IMG/VR virus record: IMGVR_UViG_3300034198_007842
Span: 1-28,878 of that record
Strand: one strand, 5' to 3'
DNA length: 28,878 nucleotides
Source of the DNA: a virus
Shown here: positions 14,238 to 21,897 of the stretch, one piece after another
Position numbering within the stretch: the first letter of the stretch is position 1
Layout: every line of letters starts with the position of its first letter
The notes under the pieces: model-generated
Database searches by the model: none
What the model was told of the DNA's origin: nothing
Seen by the model: only the letters and a program-made list of their open reading frames with translations
Translations under genes and position numbers: made by a program

Positions 14238-16233
14238 AGCAAAATTTGAGATATTAGACAGTGCAAATAAACTAGCTATGTTAGCGTTTGATGCTGTTAA
14301 GACTCCTGATGTATCAATAGATGATATGTTAGGTTATGTGAAGTATGGTAAAAGAAATGATTTTCCACAGGAGTTAATCCGTTTCTATAATGACCATGCA
14401 GAGCATAGTGCAATAGTTCAAGCTAAAGCAAAGTACCTTTCAGGTATGGGATTGAAAGCTAAAAATCAAGAGCAAGAAATAGCTGCTAATAGTTTTTTAG
14501 ATAGAGCTAATCGTTTTGAAAGTTGGAATGATTTAAACAAAAAGATAGCTTTAGATTGTGAGTTATTTAATGCTTGTTATTTACAAGTTATTCACGACTT
14601 ACAAGGTAACCCTATCGAGTACTTACATTTACAATATGCGAATTGTCGTTTATCTGAATGTGGCACTAAGTTATATTATAGTGAAGATTGGAACGCTAAG
14701 AGTTGGAAGTTTAAATATAAATGCTATCCATTATTTACTAAAGGATTAACAGGCAGTTCATTTTTACGCTTTAAATATTACCAACCGGCTGCAAGTAAAT
14801 TAAAAGCATTATATCCATTACCAACATACAAAGGTTGTTTAACTGAAATTAAATCTGATATTGATATTAGCACGTTTGATGCTAATTTAGTATTGAATGG
14901 ATTTAGTGCAGGTACAATGGTTACTTTCTTTAATGGAGAACCAACGCCTGAAGAAAAACGAGCTATTAAAGAAAAGTTTGCAAGTATTCATGCTAATCCT
15001 GAAAATGCAGGTAGTATCGTTATTAACTATGCTAATAAAGGTGATGAAGCTGCTAAAATTGAAGCTATCAATGCTGATGATTTAAGTACTAAGTTTGAGG
15101 CTATACAAAAGCGTTATCAAGCTAAAATATTAATCGGGCACAATGTAACTAATCCCGAAATATTTGGAGTTAAAACTGAGGGTAGCTCATTAGGTAATCG
15201 TGTTAGTATTCGTGAAAGTTATGAGTTAATGCTTAATACTTATACTAAACCTAGACAAGAAGATTTATTATCATTCATTCAAAATGTTTGTTTTCAAAAG
15301 ACTGGACAATGGATTGAATTTGAAATTGAGCAATTAGATCCTATTGGATTTGATTTAACAAATGATGCAGATTTAACACAAGATGAACGTAGAAAGTTAA
15401 AAGGATATGAGCCTTTAACAGCTCCTAAACTTGATGCTAATGGTGTAGAAATTAAAGAAAGTGAAGTAAATAATACTTTAACTAATTTAACAGGTCGTCA
15501 GTTTCAAGGCTTAATGCGTATCGTTACTAAATTTGATAACGGTAAACTAAGCAAAGAAAGTGCTATTGCTTTAATGGTTAGTGGCTTTGGATTGACTAAA
15601 GAAGATGCTTTAACTTTCTTAAATGAGAATGATCATGTAGAAGAGGTTGCTACTAAAATGGCTAATCAAAAAACTATTGATGATTGTTTAATTGCTTACT
15701 TTGAAAGTTTAGATACTGATTCTGATTTACATTTAGAATTGATTAATGAAGAGGAAGTACATTTACATAGTTCAAAAGATGCTGTTAAGTTTGAAATGGC
15801 AATGGAAGTTAAATTTGCTAATGAAATTAAACGTAGCTCATGGTTAGATAAATTGATTAGTGGTATTACAGGTATCATAGGAACTCCAACTCCTAACGAA
15901 GTAAAAGATATAGCTAAAGAAAATAATTCAGATATTAAGACTACTGAAATATTAACTAAATATCATTATGCTTTAAAATCAGATGCACCTCCATTAAAAG
16001 GTAAATCATCAAGACCATTTTGTACTAAGATGATGGCAATGTCTGATAGTGGTAGAGAGTTTACATTTGAGCAAATTGACAAAGCTAGAGTAGCAGGTTT
16101 ATCAAATGGTTTTCCTGAATTAGATAATATTTGGGATTTCAGAGGTGGGTATTATAATAATCCAACTACTAATAGTATAGATCCTTTTTGTAGACATATT
16201 TGGAAAGCACGAACTTATAAAATAGTTAAATAA
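14230..16233 (+). CDS. Portal protein with an extra C-terminal domain
   Basis: 667 residues. The N-terminal part shows the portal pattern GKRNDFPQELIRFYNDHAEHSAIVQAKAKYLSG (from residue ~40) and later GTMVTFFNG, AKILIGHNVTNPEIFGV and RVSIRESYELML (residues ~310-340), as in HK97-type portals. The portal forms the ring through which DNA enters and leaves the head. Portals of this type end near residue 450; here another ~200 residues follow, with SSRPFCTKM (near 592), FRGGYY (~640) and a terminal FCRHIWKAR (~654). That last part resembles the Cys/His-rich ends of MuF-like minor head proteins. I infer a portal-minor head fusion. Confidence 0.75.
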   Translation: MAKAKFEILDSANKLAMLAFDAVKTPDVSIDDMLGYVKYGKRNDFPQELIRFYNDHAEHSAIVQAKAKYLSGMGLKAKNQEQEIAANSFLDRANRFESWNDLNKKIALDCELFNACYLQVIHDLQGNPIEYLHLQYANCRLSECGTKLYYSEDWNAKSWKFKYKCYPLFTKGLTGSSFLRFKYYQPAASKLKALYPLPTYKGCLTEIKSDIDISTFDANLVLNGFSAGTMVTFFNGEPTPEEKRAIKEKFASIHANPENAGSIVINYANKGDEAAKIEAINADDLSTKFEAIQKRYQAKILIGHNVTNPEIFGVKTEGSSLGNRVSIRESYELMLNTYTKPRQEDLLSFIQNVCFQKTGQWIEFEIEQLDPIGFDLTNDADLTQDERRKLKGYEPLTAPKLDANGVEIKESEVNNTLTNLTGRQFQGLMRIVTKFDNGKLSKESAIALMVSGFGLTKEDALTFLNENDHVEEVATKMANQKTIDDCLIAYFESLDTDSDLHLELINEEEVHLHSSKDAVKFEMAMEVKFANEIKRSSWLDKLISGITGIIGTPTPNEVKDIAKENNSDIKTTEILTKYHYALKSDAPPLKGKSSRPFCTKMMAMSDSGREFTFEQIDKARVAGLSNGFPELDNIWDFRGGYYNNPTTNSIDPFCRHIWKARTYKIVK

Positions 16234-16784
16234 TGGTAGACGTTTTATTTATATCACAACAATATCTTAGAGAGAAAAGTATTATTAATGATAATACTGA
16301 TTGGGAATTATTACAGCCTACTATTATAGGAGTTCAAGATATTTACTTAGAGCAAATTTTAGGTACTATCTTTTATGAAGATTTAAAGAATAAAATTGAT
16401 TCTAGTACTTTGTCAACTGATGAAACTAACTTAATCAAAAACTACATTCAGCCTATTTTATTGTGGTATGTTCAAATGGAAGCCATGCCTATTTTCAAAT
16501 ATCGTTTTGTTAATAAGGGTGTAATGGTTAAGCAATCTGAAAATTCTCAACCTATTTCAGAACAGGAACTAGATAAACAAATGGATAGATTTAGAATTAA
16601 AGCTGAAGTTTATGCTCAAAGATTAACACGTTACTTAATGTATAATTCAAATGTATTCCCTAAATATAAAGAGTATCAATTAGAAGGTAAGTTTCCAAAT
16701 GCTAATAATTTTACTACTGGCATTGATTTAGGCGACTTTAGACCTATTAAATATACTAATGATAGCGGTGATATTTGTAGATAA
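16233..16784 (+). CDS. Head-tail connector (DUF6712-like)
   Basis: 183 residues, mostly helical. LFISQQYLREKSIINDNTDWELLQPTI at the N-terminus, then DIYLEQILGTIFYEDL and IQPILLWYVQMEAMP, match the head-tail connector type of Bacteroidota phages (DUF6712-like). The start overlaps the portal stop (TAATG). Such proteins bind under the portal and extend the channel. Position between portal and tail completion gene agrees. Confidence 0.65.
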   Translation: MVDVLFISQQYLREKSIINDNTDWELLQPTIIGVQDIYLEQILGTIFYEDLKNKIDSSTLSTDETNLIKNYIQPILLWYVQMEAMPIFKYRFVNKGVMVKQSENSQPISEQELDKQMDRFRIKAEVYAQRLTRYLMYNSNVFPKYKEYQLEGKFPNANNFTTGIDLGDFRPIKYTNDSGDICR

Positions 16785-16787
16785 AAT

Positions 16788-16934
16788 ATGAGCAAAAAAA
16801 ACGAAAATAAGATTATTGATACATTAAAAAAGATTAAGCCAGAGGTATATGCTAACATTAAATCAGGAGATAGAGATTTTCAAGAACTTTTCATTAAATC
16901 ACAAGCAGTTAGGAAAAGGGACGAGTCTAAGTAA
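16788..16934 (+). CDS. Small basic protein, 48 aa, overlapping the next gene
   Basis: ATG 16788 three bases after the connector stop, TAA at 16932-16934. The product (MSKKNENKIIDTLKKIKPEV... KRDESK) is highly charged, Lys-rich and helical. It uses codons typical of this genome. It shares 86 bases with the start of the next gene in another frame. No family recognised. Either this is a genuine small gene, or the next gene starts further downstream than given. Confidence 0.5.
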   Translation: MSKKNENKIIDTLKKIKPEVYANIKSGDRDFQELFIKSQAVRKRDESK

Positions 16935-17523
16935 CTTCTTTTTTGGTAATGAATGGGATGTTGAAGCTAGTGAGAAAGCTCAGTATCCTTTGATGTGGGT
17001 AAGTTTATTACCTACCTCTGTTGATGCTGCAAATGGAACTATTATTAGAAAGTTTCAAGTTGACATATCAGATCTAGTTAGTTTAGATATTGCTAATCAA
17101 AATCATGTATTAAGTGACTGTGAGCAAATCTGTTTAGACTTAATTAATTATTTAGATTTCATTAATGGTAACAATCCCGATATCATTATGAATATTGGGA
17201 ATACTTCTGAACTAACAGATTATGTAGAGAAGAGAGATAGTATGGTAACAGGTTGGTATTTTACAATCGAGTTAAGAAGCCATCAAGAAGGTACTAGTTG
17301 TTATTTACCTATTGAGAATGGTACTATACTAGATTCTAATTATATCTATGTAGGTGGTCAATATGCTAGTGAGTGTGGCTCTTTTACAGTTGAGATTAAA
17401 GACCAAAGCGGTAATGTGATACAAACATTCAATACAAGTGGTGAGTATGTAGTAACTGTATTAAGTGGTATTAGAGATACTTTAACAAGTAATGTAACAA
17501 CAATAACAGACAATATTATATAA
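16849..17523 (+). CDS. Tail completion (neck) protein with C-terminal beta domain
   Basis: 224 residues from ATG 16849. An N-terminal helix (EIFKNFSLNHKQLGKG) followed by QYPLMWVSLLP and RKFQVDISDLV resembles tail terminator or completion proteins that cap the tail tube at the neck. After about residue 150 a second part with many Gly/Ser/Thr (VEIKDQSGNVIQTFNTSG) looks like an added small beta domain. The first 29 codons overlap the preceding 48-residue gene in another frame; no other ATG near residue 30 keeps the N-terminal helix. The stop overlaps the next start (TAATG). Confidence 0.55.
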   Translation: MLTLNQEIEIFKNFSLNHKQLGKGTSLSNFFFGNEWDVEASEKAQYPLMWVSLLPTSVDAANGTIIRKFQVDISDLVSLDIANQNHVLSDCEQICLDLINYLDFINGNNPDIIMNIGNTSELTDYVEKRDSMVTGWYFTIELRSHQEGTSCYLPIENGTILDSNYIYVGGQYASECGSFTVEIKDQSGNVIQTFNTSGEYVVTVLSGIRDTLTSNVTTITDNII

Positions 17524-19031
17524 TGGCAATAGTTGACGGTAGTTTACAATTAGGATATAAAGATAGTGCATGGTTTACTGCTAATGCTACGCTAGTATTA
17601 TTAGCAGGTCAAGTAGTTTATTTGCAACAAACAGGAACTTATAAAGTAGGTGATGGCACAACTCAACTAAGTGCATTAACTTTTTTAGGTGCTAGTGGTG
17701 ATATGCTTAAATCTGTTTATGATGTAGATAATACAGGTGTAGTAGATAATGCTGAGGCTATTAAAATTGTAGGCAGAAACTCAACAGGTGCAACTTTAAG
17801 AAAAGGAACTATTATTTATATTAATGGCTCAACAGGTAATAGACCAAACTTTGTAAAAGCACAAGCAAATAGTGAGGCCACAAGTGCAGGTACTTTTGGA
17901 GTTATTGATTCTGATTTACCAAATAATTCAGATGGATATGCTTTATGCTTAGGTTATTTAGATAATTTAGATACTAGAACAACTGCAACTTATCCATTTA
18001 CTTCAGATACTTTAGTAGATGGGGATACTATTTATTTAAGTCCAACAACAGCTGGTTATATTACAAATGTAAAGCCATCTGCACCTAATCATTTAGTTTA
18101 TTTAGGTAAGGTTACTCGTACAAGTCCAACAAATGGAACGATTGTTTATCGTATTCAAAATGGCTACGAACTTGAAGAGATACATAATATGCAAGATGTT
18201 TCTTATTCTAGTCCTATTGATGCTGATAGTTTACTAATTAAAGATAGCACTAACTCACTTTGGAAGAGATTAACCTTTGCTAATTTAAAAACTTATTTAA
18301 CAGGGTTATACGTTGGATTAACAGGTAATCAAACGGTTGCAGGTCAAAAGACTTTTAGTGATAATTTGACTTATGATAATGGAACGGTAAATACTAAACT
18401 ATTGCCAGTTCCAACTATACCTACTTACATGGGTATGTTTATGAATACCGCAACTCCTAATAGCACTAATGCAACAATATATAAAGATGCTTCAGGTAAT
18501 ACTTTTGTAAATGGTACAAGTGTTTATACAGCATCAAATGCAGTAAATTACACTAGAACAGTATCATCATTATTTCAAATATTAACAGGTATTAATTTAC
18601 AGTTAGTTGATGGTACAGCTAGTAGAGTTCTTTATTTAGATGCCTCAAAGAATGTTAAGAGTTCAACTGTAACTGATACAACTTTAGGTTATTTAGATGC
18701 AACAAGTTCTATTCAAACACAATTAAATGGTAAATTAAGTACAACAATTACTTCAGTTGCTAAAGGTGATACCGTTGAGTATAATGGTTCAGCATGGGTT
18801 AATGTAGGTATTCAATATACAGTTGAATTAATAGACGCTTTAACTATTGATATTTACGCTCCTTATGGAATGAAGATTAATTCAGTTACTAATATTTTAA
18901 ACTCTCCAACTACAACTATTTTAGTAGGAGGTTCGGCATATACATTAGGTAATACAATTACAACAGGTCAAAAAATAACAGTAACCGTTTCAGTTGCTGC
19001 GGTAGTAACATTAAACATTAATAAAGTATAA
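17523..19031 (+). CDS. Tail fibre or receptor-binding structural protein
   Basis: 502 residues, low charge, rich in Thr, Ser, Asn and Gly. The N-terminus shows LQLGYKDSAWFTANATLVLLAGQ and GTYKVGDGTTQLSALTFLG, a module common at the start of phage fibre proteins. The part from about residue 83 (GRNSTGATLRKGTIIYINGS, later DGDTIYLSPTTAGYITN) is another recurring fibre module. LTGNQTVAGQKTFSD near residue 265 is a typical fibre shaft repeat. I infer host-surface recognition. It is coupled to genes on both sides by one-base overlaps. Confidence 0.7.
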   Translation: MAIVDGSLQLGYKDSAWFTANATLVLLAGQVVYLQQTGTYKVGDGTTQLSALTFLGASGDMLKSVYDVDNTGVVDNAEAIKIVGRNSTGATLRKGTIIYINGSTGNRPNFVKAQANSEATSAGTFGVIDSDLPNNSDGYALCLGYLDNLDTRTTATYPFTSDTLVDGDTIYLSPTTAGYITNVKPSAPNHLVYLGKVTRTSPTNGTIVYRIQNGYELEEIHNMQDVSYSSPIDADSLLIKDSTNSLWKRLTFANLKTYLTGLYVGLTGNQTVAGQKTFSDNLTYDNGTVNTKLLPVPTIPTYMGMFMNTATPNSTNATIYKDASGNTFVNGTSVYTASNAVNYTRTVSSLFQILTGINLQLVDGTASRVLYLDASKNVKSSTVTDTTLGYLDATSSIQTQLNGKLSTTITSVAKGDTVEYNGSAWVNVGIQYTVELIDALTIDIYAPYGMKINSVTNILNSPTTTILVGGSAYTLGNTITTGQKITVTVSVAAVVTLNINKV

Positions 19032-19627
19032 TGGCTAATAACTTATATATTAAAGCTAAGGCTAGTACTGTATCAACTACTATTGGTGCTAATTTAATAC
19101 AAACAGGTCAAACAACTTCTTATAGAACTGGTGATGATATTACTAGAGGTCGTTTAACTTCTTTTTTAGTACTTGCATCTAATAACCCATGGGGTAATAC
19201 TAACCGATTTACCGACACATTAGGCACACAAACTTATGCTAATGGTATTGTAATTGATTGGAGTACTTATGATAGCTCTAAAGTATTATTATATTATATT
19301 GGTGATAGTGCAACTTTTAGAACGTGGAATGTATCAATAGATTTAAAATTATCAACTACAATAGGAGGTTTAACAGGTTGGTATTTATGGAATATTAGAG
19401 AGGTTATTAATGTTTGTGATTTTTCTAAAAAACCGTATAGAATGAATTATGCACCATTTAATTTTGGTAGTGGCTCAAGATATTTTCATATATCAACTGA
19501 TTACGATGGTACAAATGCTTTTGTAAGTGATTTAGGAGGTACAGTATTAATAACAGCTGCAAAAACAAATGCTTATTATGGTGTTTATTGCAGATATGCA
19601 ACAGTAACAGGAACAACTTTAACTTAA
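19031..19627 (+). CDS. DUF1566/Lcl-like tail protein
   Basis: 198 residues. TGQTTSYRTGDDITRGRLTSFLVL, NPWGNTNRFTDTLGTQTY, IVIDWSTYD, GWYLWNIREVINVCD and NYAPFNF in this order form the pattern of DUF1566 (Lcl C-terminal-like) domains, which in phages and surface proteins are often adhesive. Coupled to the fibre gene by TAATG, it may be the tip or a partner of the fibre. No signal peptide, as expected for a virion protein. Confidence 0.65.
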   Translation: MANNLYIKAKASTVSTTIGANLIQTGQTTSYRTGDDITRGRLTSFLVLASNNPWGNTNRFTDTLGTQTYANGIVIDWSTYDSSKVLLYYIGDSATFRTWNVSIDLKLSTTIGGLTGWYLWNIREVINVCDFSKKPYRMNYAPFNFGSGSRYFHISTDYDGTNAFVSDLGGTVLITAAKTNAYYGVYCRYATVTGTTLT

Positions 19628-19632
19628 AAAAA

Positions 19633-19863
19633 ATGGCAACATATAAATTCCCTCAATTCAACGTAGAGATAGTAAATCCAACGGTTACTATTATAACAGT
19701 TAATGACTCTATTCAATTAAATACTTGTAATGTAGAAGTATTACTATCTACTCAATCTGCTAATTTTGGCATATCTTTTAATGGTTTCACTTATGTAACT
19801 GATTGGAATGATACTGATATTGCTTTATGGGTTAATGAACAATTAATTAAACATGAGGTATAG
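19633..19863 (+). CDS. Small hypothetical protein, 76 aa
   Basis: Start chosen at ATG 19633, which follows an A-rich leader (TTAAAAAAA) five bases after the previous stop; the open frame extends upstream to 19588 but that part overlaps the DUF1566-like gene. The product (YKFPQFNVEIVNPTVTI... FTYVTDWNDTDI) is a short beta-rich protein. I do not recognise it. From context it may be a small fibre-associated protein. It overlaps the next gene by 11 bases. Confidence 0.6.
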   Translation: MATYKFPQFNVEIVNPTVTIITVNDSIQLNTCNVEVLLSTQSANFGISFNGFTYVTDWNDTDIALWVNEQLIKHEV

Positions 19864-20197
19864 TATTATATTAATTCTTATATCATTTAGTTTATCAGCT
19901 CAAAGAATGGCTAATGAAACTAAACATGTATATGCTGGAATGATTATAACTATTGCAACAAGTGAAATACTACAACAATACAATGTAAAGCCTTATAAAG
20001 CTATTTTATTTGGTTTTGGAATGGGTATTCTAGCAGGTGCAAGTAAGGAGTTAATTTATGATAAGTTAATGAAACTTGGTAACTGTGATAAGTTTGACTT
20101 CTTTAATACATCGTGGGGTTCTTTATGTGGAGTTGCTATTTGTATTCCTTTAAGTGAAATAAGAAAATTGAGATTAGAAAAAAAATTTAAAAATTAA
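19853..20197 (+). CDS. Small exported or membrane protein, YfiM-like pattern
   Basis: 114 residues. Residues 1-17 (MRYSIILILISFSLSAQ) look like a signal peptide. Then KHVYAGMIITIATSEI, a hydrophobic segment ILFGFGMGILAG with ASKELIYDKLMK, and FDFFNTSWGSLCGVAICI follow. The order H-x-AG, KE-x-YD, D-x-F-x-T-x-G resembles YfiM-type small envelope proteins that also occur in phages. It opens the lysis region, so an envelope-related lysis function is possible, but the sequence does not prove it. Confidence 0.5.
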   Translation: MRYSIILILISFSLSAQRMANETKHVYAGMIITIATSEILQQYNVKPYKAILFGFGMGILAGASKELIYDKLMKLGNCDKFDFFNTSWGSLCGVAICIPLSEIRKLRLEKKFKN

Positions 20198-20205
20198 TAA
20201 GTCCT

Positions 20206-20505
20206 ATGGTAAAGTTTGAGTCTATAACTTTTAATACTAAAGATGTTATAATGATTGTTGGAACTGTAATATCAGCATTTACATTTTATGATAAAATAGA
20301 TAGTAGATTTAATGAGTTTGAGTTAAAAATTCAAAAGATTGATAGTAGAACTGATATTAATGAGATTAAATTTAATGCTAAAATAGATGCCATGAAGCAT
20401 ACTAGTAATGGTAGCAAAGTACAAGATAATATTTATTTTGTAGCTTGTTTTAATGATAGAAGATTAAGATATGATAACAGAAAGAAGATACAACTATTTA
20501 TTTAA
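20206..20505 (+). CDS. Small membrane-anchored coiled-coil protein (XhlA-like layout)
   Basis: 99 residues. One hydrophobic segment near the N-terminus (VIMIVGTVISAFTFY, residues ~14-28) is followed by a charged heptad-like helix (KIDSRFNEFELKIQKIDSRTDINEI). This layout is common in small phage proteins of lysis cassettes and resembles XhlA-type holin partners, though there the membrane segment is often C-terminal. The last 20 residues are basic. Just upstream of the DUF5675 gene, with four bases between. Confidence 0.5.
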   Translation: MVKFESITFNTKDVIMIVGTVISAFTFYDKIDSRFNEFELKIQKIDSRTDINEIKFNAKIDAMKHTSNGSKVQDNIYFVACFNDRRLRYDNRKKIQLFI

Positions 20506-20509
20506 CGAC

Positions 20510-20944
20510 ATGGAATTATATTTAAAAAGAGAAGTATTTACCGATACCTCAACAATCGGAAGTTTATCAATAAATGGACAGTTTGAATGTTATATTCTAG
20601 AAGATGCTGATAGAGGATTAACAAATGAAATGCCATTAGCTGAAATAGTAGTTCATAAAGTTTACGGTAAAACTGCTATTCCTTATGGTCGTTATGAAGT
20701 TGACTGGACGTTAAGCCAAAGATTTAAAATAAATATGCCTATCTTACTTAATGTAAAAGGTTATGATGGCATCAGAATACACAAAGGTAATACTGAAGTA
20801 GATAGTTTAGGTTGCTTATTATGTGGTCGTAAACGTGCTAATAATATGATAAGTGAGAGTACATTTGCAACTAATCAACTTTATACTAAAATCCAAACTG
20901 CAAAAAGTAGAGGTCAAAGAATATTTATAACAATAGCAAAATGA
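20510..20944 (+). CDS. DUF5675 family protein, candidate lysis enzyme
   Basis: 144 residues from ATG 20510; an upstream in-frame ATG at 20471 would overlap the preceding gene and adds no family residues. The DUF5675 pattern is complete: STIGSLSINGQFECYILED, GKTAIPYGRYEV, SQRFKINMPILLNV, and GIRIHKGNTEVDSLGCLLCG. The His and Cys in IHKGN and GCLLCG are spaced much like the catalytic His and Cys of L,D-transpeptidase-type enzymes. That similarity is my inference. The family is common in phages next to holins, and no other endolysin is present in the window, so this is the best lysin candidate. Confidence 0.7.
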   Translation: MELYLKREVFTDTSTIGSLSINGQFECYILEDADRGLTNEMPLAEIVVHKVYGKTAIPYGRYEVDWTLSQRFKINMPILLNVKGYDGIRIHKGNTEVDSLGCLLCGRKRANNMISESTFATNQLYTKIQTAKSRGQRIFITIAK

Positions 20945-21177
20945 GAGATATAATTGATAGTTTTAAAATGGGTGATAAGGGATTTTCAAGTAGAAAATTA
21001 ACAGCCTTTATCATCGTAGCTTGTATAGTTGCTGCTCATGTTAAATGGATTGCTATGGGTGATTTCAGCCAATTAGAAACAGTATTTTTAATTGACTACG
21101 GATTTATAGCAGCTTTATTTGGAATGACTACTTATAGCAACTTATCTAATAATAAAGACAGTTCCAATAACTCCTAA
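20941..21177 (+). CDS. Putative holin, two membrane segments
   Basis: 78 residues. GFSSRKLTAFIIVACIVAAHVKWI (residues ~14-37) and VFLIDYGFIAALFGMTTY (~48-65) are two membrane segments. The FSSRKLTAF start of the first is typical of small holin-like proteins of Bacteroidota phages. It overlaps the DUF5675 stop by four bases (ATGA). Last gene of the rightward late unit; its final 36 bases overlap the end of a gene on the minus strand. Confidence 0.65.
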   Translation: MRDIIDSFKMGDKGFSSRKLTAFIIVACIVAAHVKWIAMGDFSQLETVFLIDYGFIAALFGMTTYSNLSNNKDSSNNS

Positions 21178-21687
21178 TCCTAAACCAAGTATAGAGCCTT
21201 GTTTTAAGCCTTTAAAATAGCCTTTACGCTTTACAATAGGTAAACTATCAGCTAACTGTTTAATGCGTTTATTTTTAAGTTCTATGATAGTTAAATCATT
21301 ACCTACAATAGTAGCATAGTTACCTAGTTCTATATCTTGTTTTAGAATAATAGCATCATTAACGCTATCAATTTTAGCGTGATTAGTATGTAGGATAATT
21401 AAATCTTTTTTACATAAAGTATCTGCAATTAATAGACTATCATATACAGTCTTATATCTTACTATCACTTTTGGTTTTAAGTTGCTTAAACTGTCTATTT
21501 TTAGCCTTAAATCTTTATTATTAGCTAGTAGCATCTTATTGTACATTGTCTTAAGCTCGATTATTTCCTTAGTAGTATCTATTGGCTTAACTGTAATCAC
21601 TTTATGATTGCAAGTTTTTAAAAATAACCACGCTAATATAATTAGAATGGCTATTATTATGTAGTGGCTGTATTGTTTTATTTTCAT
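21142..21687 (-). CDS. Membrane-anchored coiled-coil protein, spanin-like layout
   Basis: 181 residues. An N-terminal membrane segment (YIIIAILIILAWLFL, residues ~9-23) is followed by a long periplasm-like coiled coil with few hydrophobic stretches (residues ~35-150) and a C-terminal hydrophobic segment (GSILGLGLGVIGTVFII, 164-180). Two anchors joined by a coiled coil recall unimolecular spanins, which connect inner and outer membranes during lysis. True u-spanins have a lipobox at the N-terminus, which is absent here. The end overlaps the holin-like gene tail to tail by 36 bases. It may instead be a general phage membrane protein of the early operon. Confidence 0.5.
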   Translation of the reverse strand: MKIKQYSHYIIIAILIILAWLFLKTCNHKVITVKPIDTTKEIIELKTMYNKMLLANNKDLRLKIDSLSNLKPKVIVRYKTVYDSLLIADTLCKKDLIILHTNHAKIDSVNDAIILKQDIELGNYATIVGNDLTIIELKNKRIKQLADSLPIVKRKGYFKGLKQGSILGLGLGVIGTVFIIR

Positions 21688-21707
21688 ATTAGTCTTGTTT
21701 GTTTAGT
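21681..21707 (-). repeat. 27-base direct repeat at a gene junction, copy 1
   Basis: Bases 21681-21707 are identical to 21871-21897. On the minus strand each copy contains the last codons of one gene (LNKQD and stop) and the ATG plus first codons of the next gene. Copy 1 joins the genes at 21689 and 21687. The identity ends exactly at both sides. Confidence 0.9.
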
Positions 21708-21877
21708 TTAATGATTTGAATTAATGGATATACCATAGCCAAAGCACCTAACCAAAGTAATATAAATGCAAATCTTTTAGATTCATCCCATTGTTTAGGA
21801 TTCCATTGCCAAGTTGTAAAAGCAAAACAAAAGTATACTATTGCTGTTGCTGTTAGGTAAGGTGTTAGTTTTTTCAT
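21689..21877 (-). CDS. Small membrane protein, 62 aa
   Basis: Two membrane segments, LTPYLTATAIVYFCFAF (residues ~4-20) and FAFILLWLGALAMVYPLIQII (~37-57), with a Trp-rich link (WQWNPKQW). The last residues LNKQD are the same as those of the upstream neighbour because of the 27-base repeat. Small membrane proteins like this are frequent in Bacteroidota phages; function unknown. Confidence 0.6.
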   Translation of the reverse strand: MKKLTPYLTATAIVYFCFAFTTWQWNPKQWDESKRFAFILLWLGALAMVYPLIQIIKLNKQD

Positions 21878-21897
21878 ATTAGTCTTGTTTGTTTAGT
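21871..21897 (-). repeat. 27-base direct repeat at a gene junction, copy 2
   Basis: Identical to 21681-21707, 190 bases away. It joins the genes at 21879 and 21877 on the minus strand and contains stop, a two-base gap and ATG. The pair brackets the 62-residue membrane protein gene exactly. Confidence 0.9.

Noticed and set aside
14558-15085. Plus-strand open frames of about 60 codons inside the portal gene
   Set aside because: Codon use and product are unlike real genes here, and the portal frame is continuous and family-like across both.
17523-19627. Diversity-generating retroelement acting on the fibre or DUF1566-like gene
   Set aside because: No reverse transcriptase gene and no template-like near-repeat of these genes were seen in the window.
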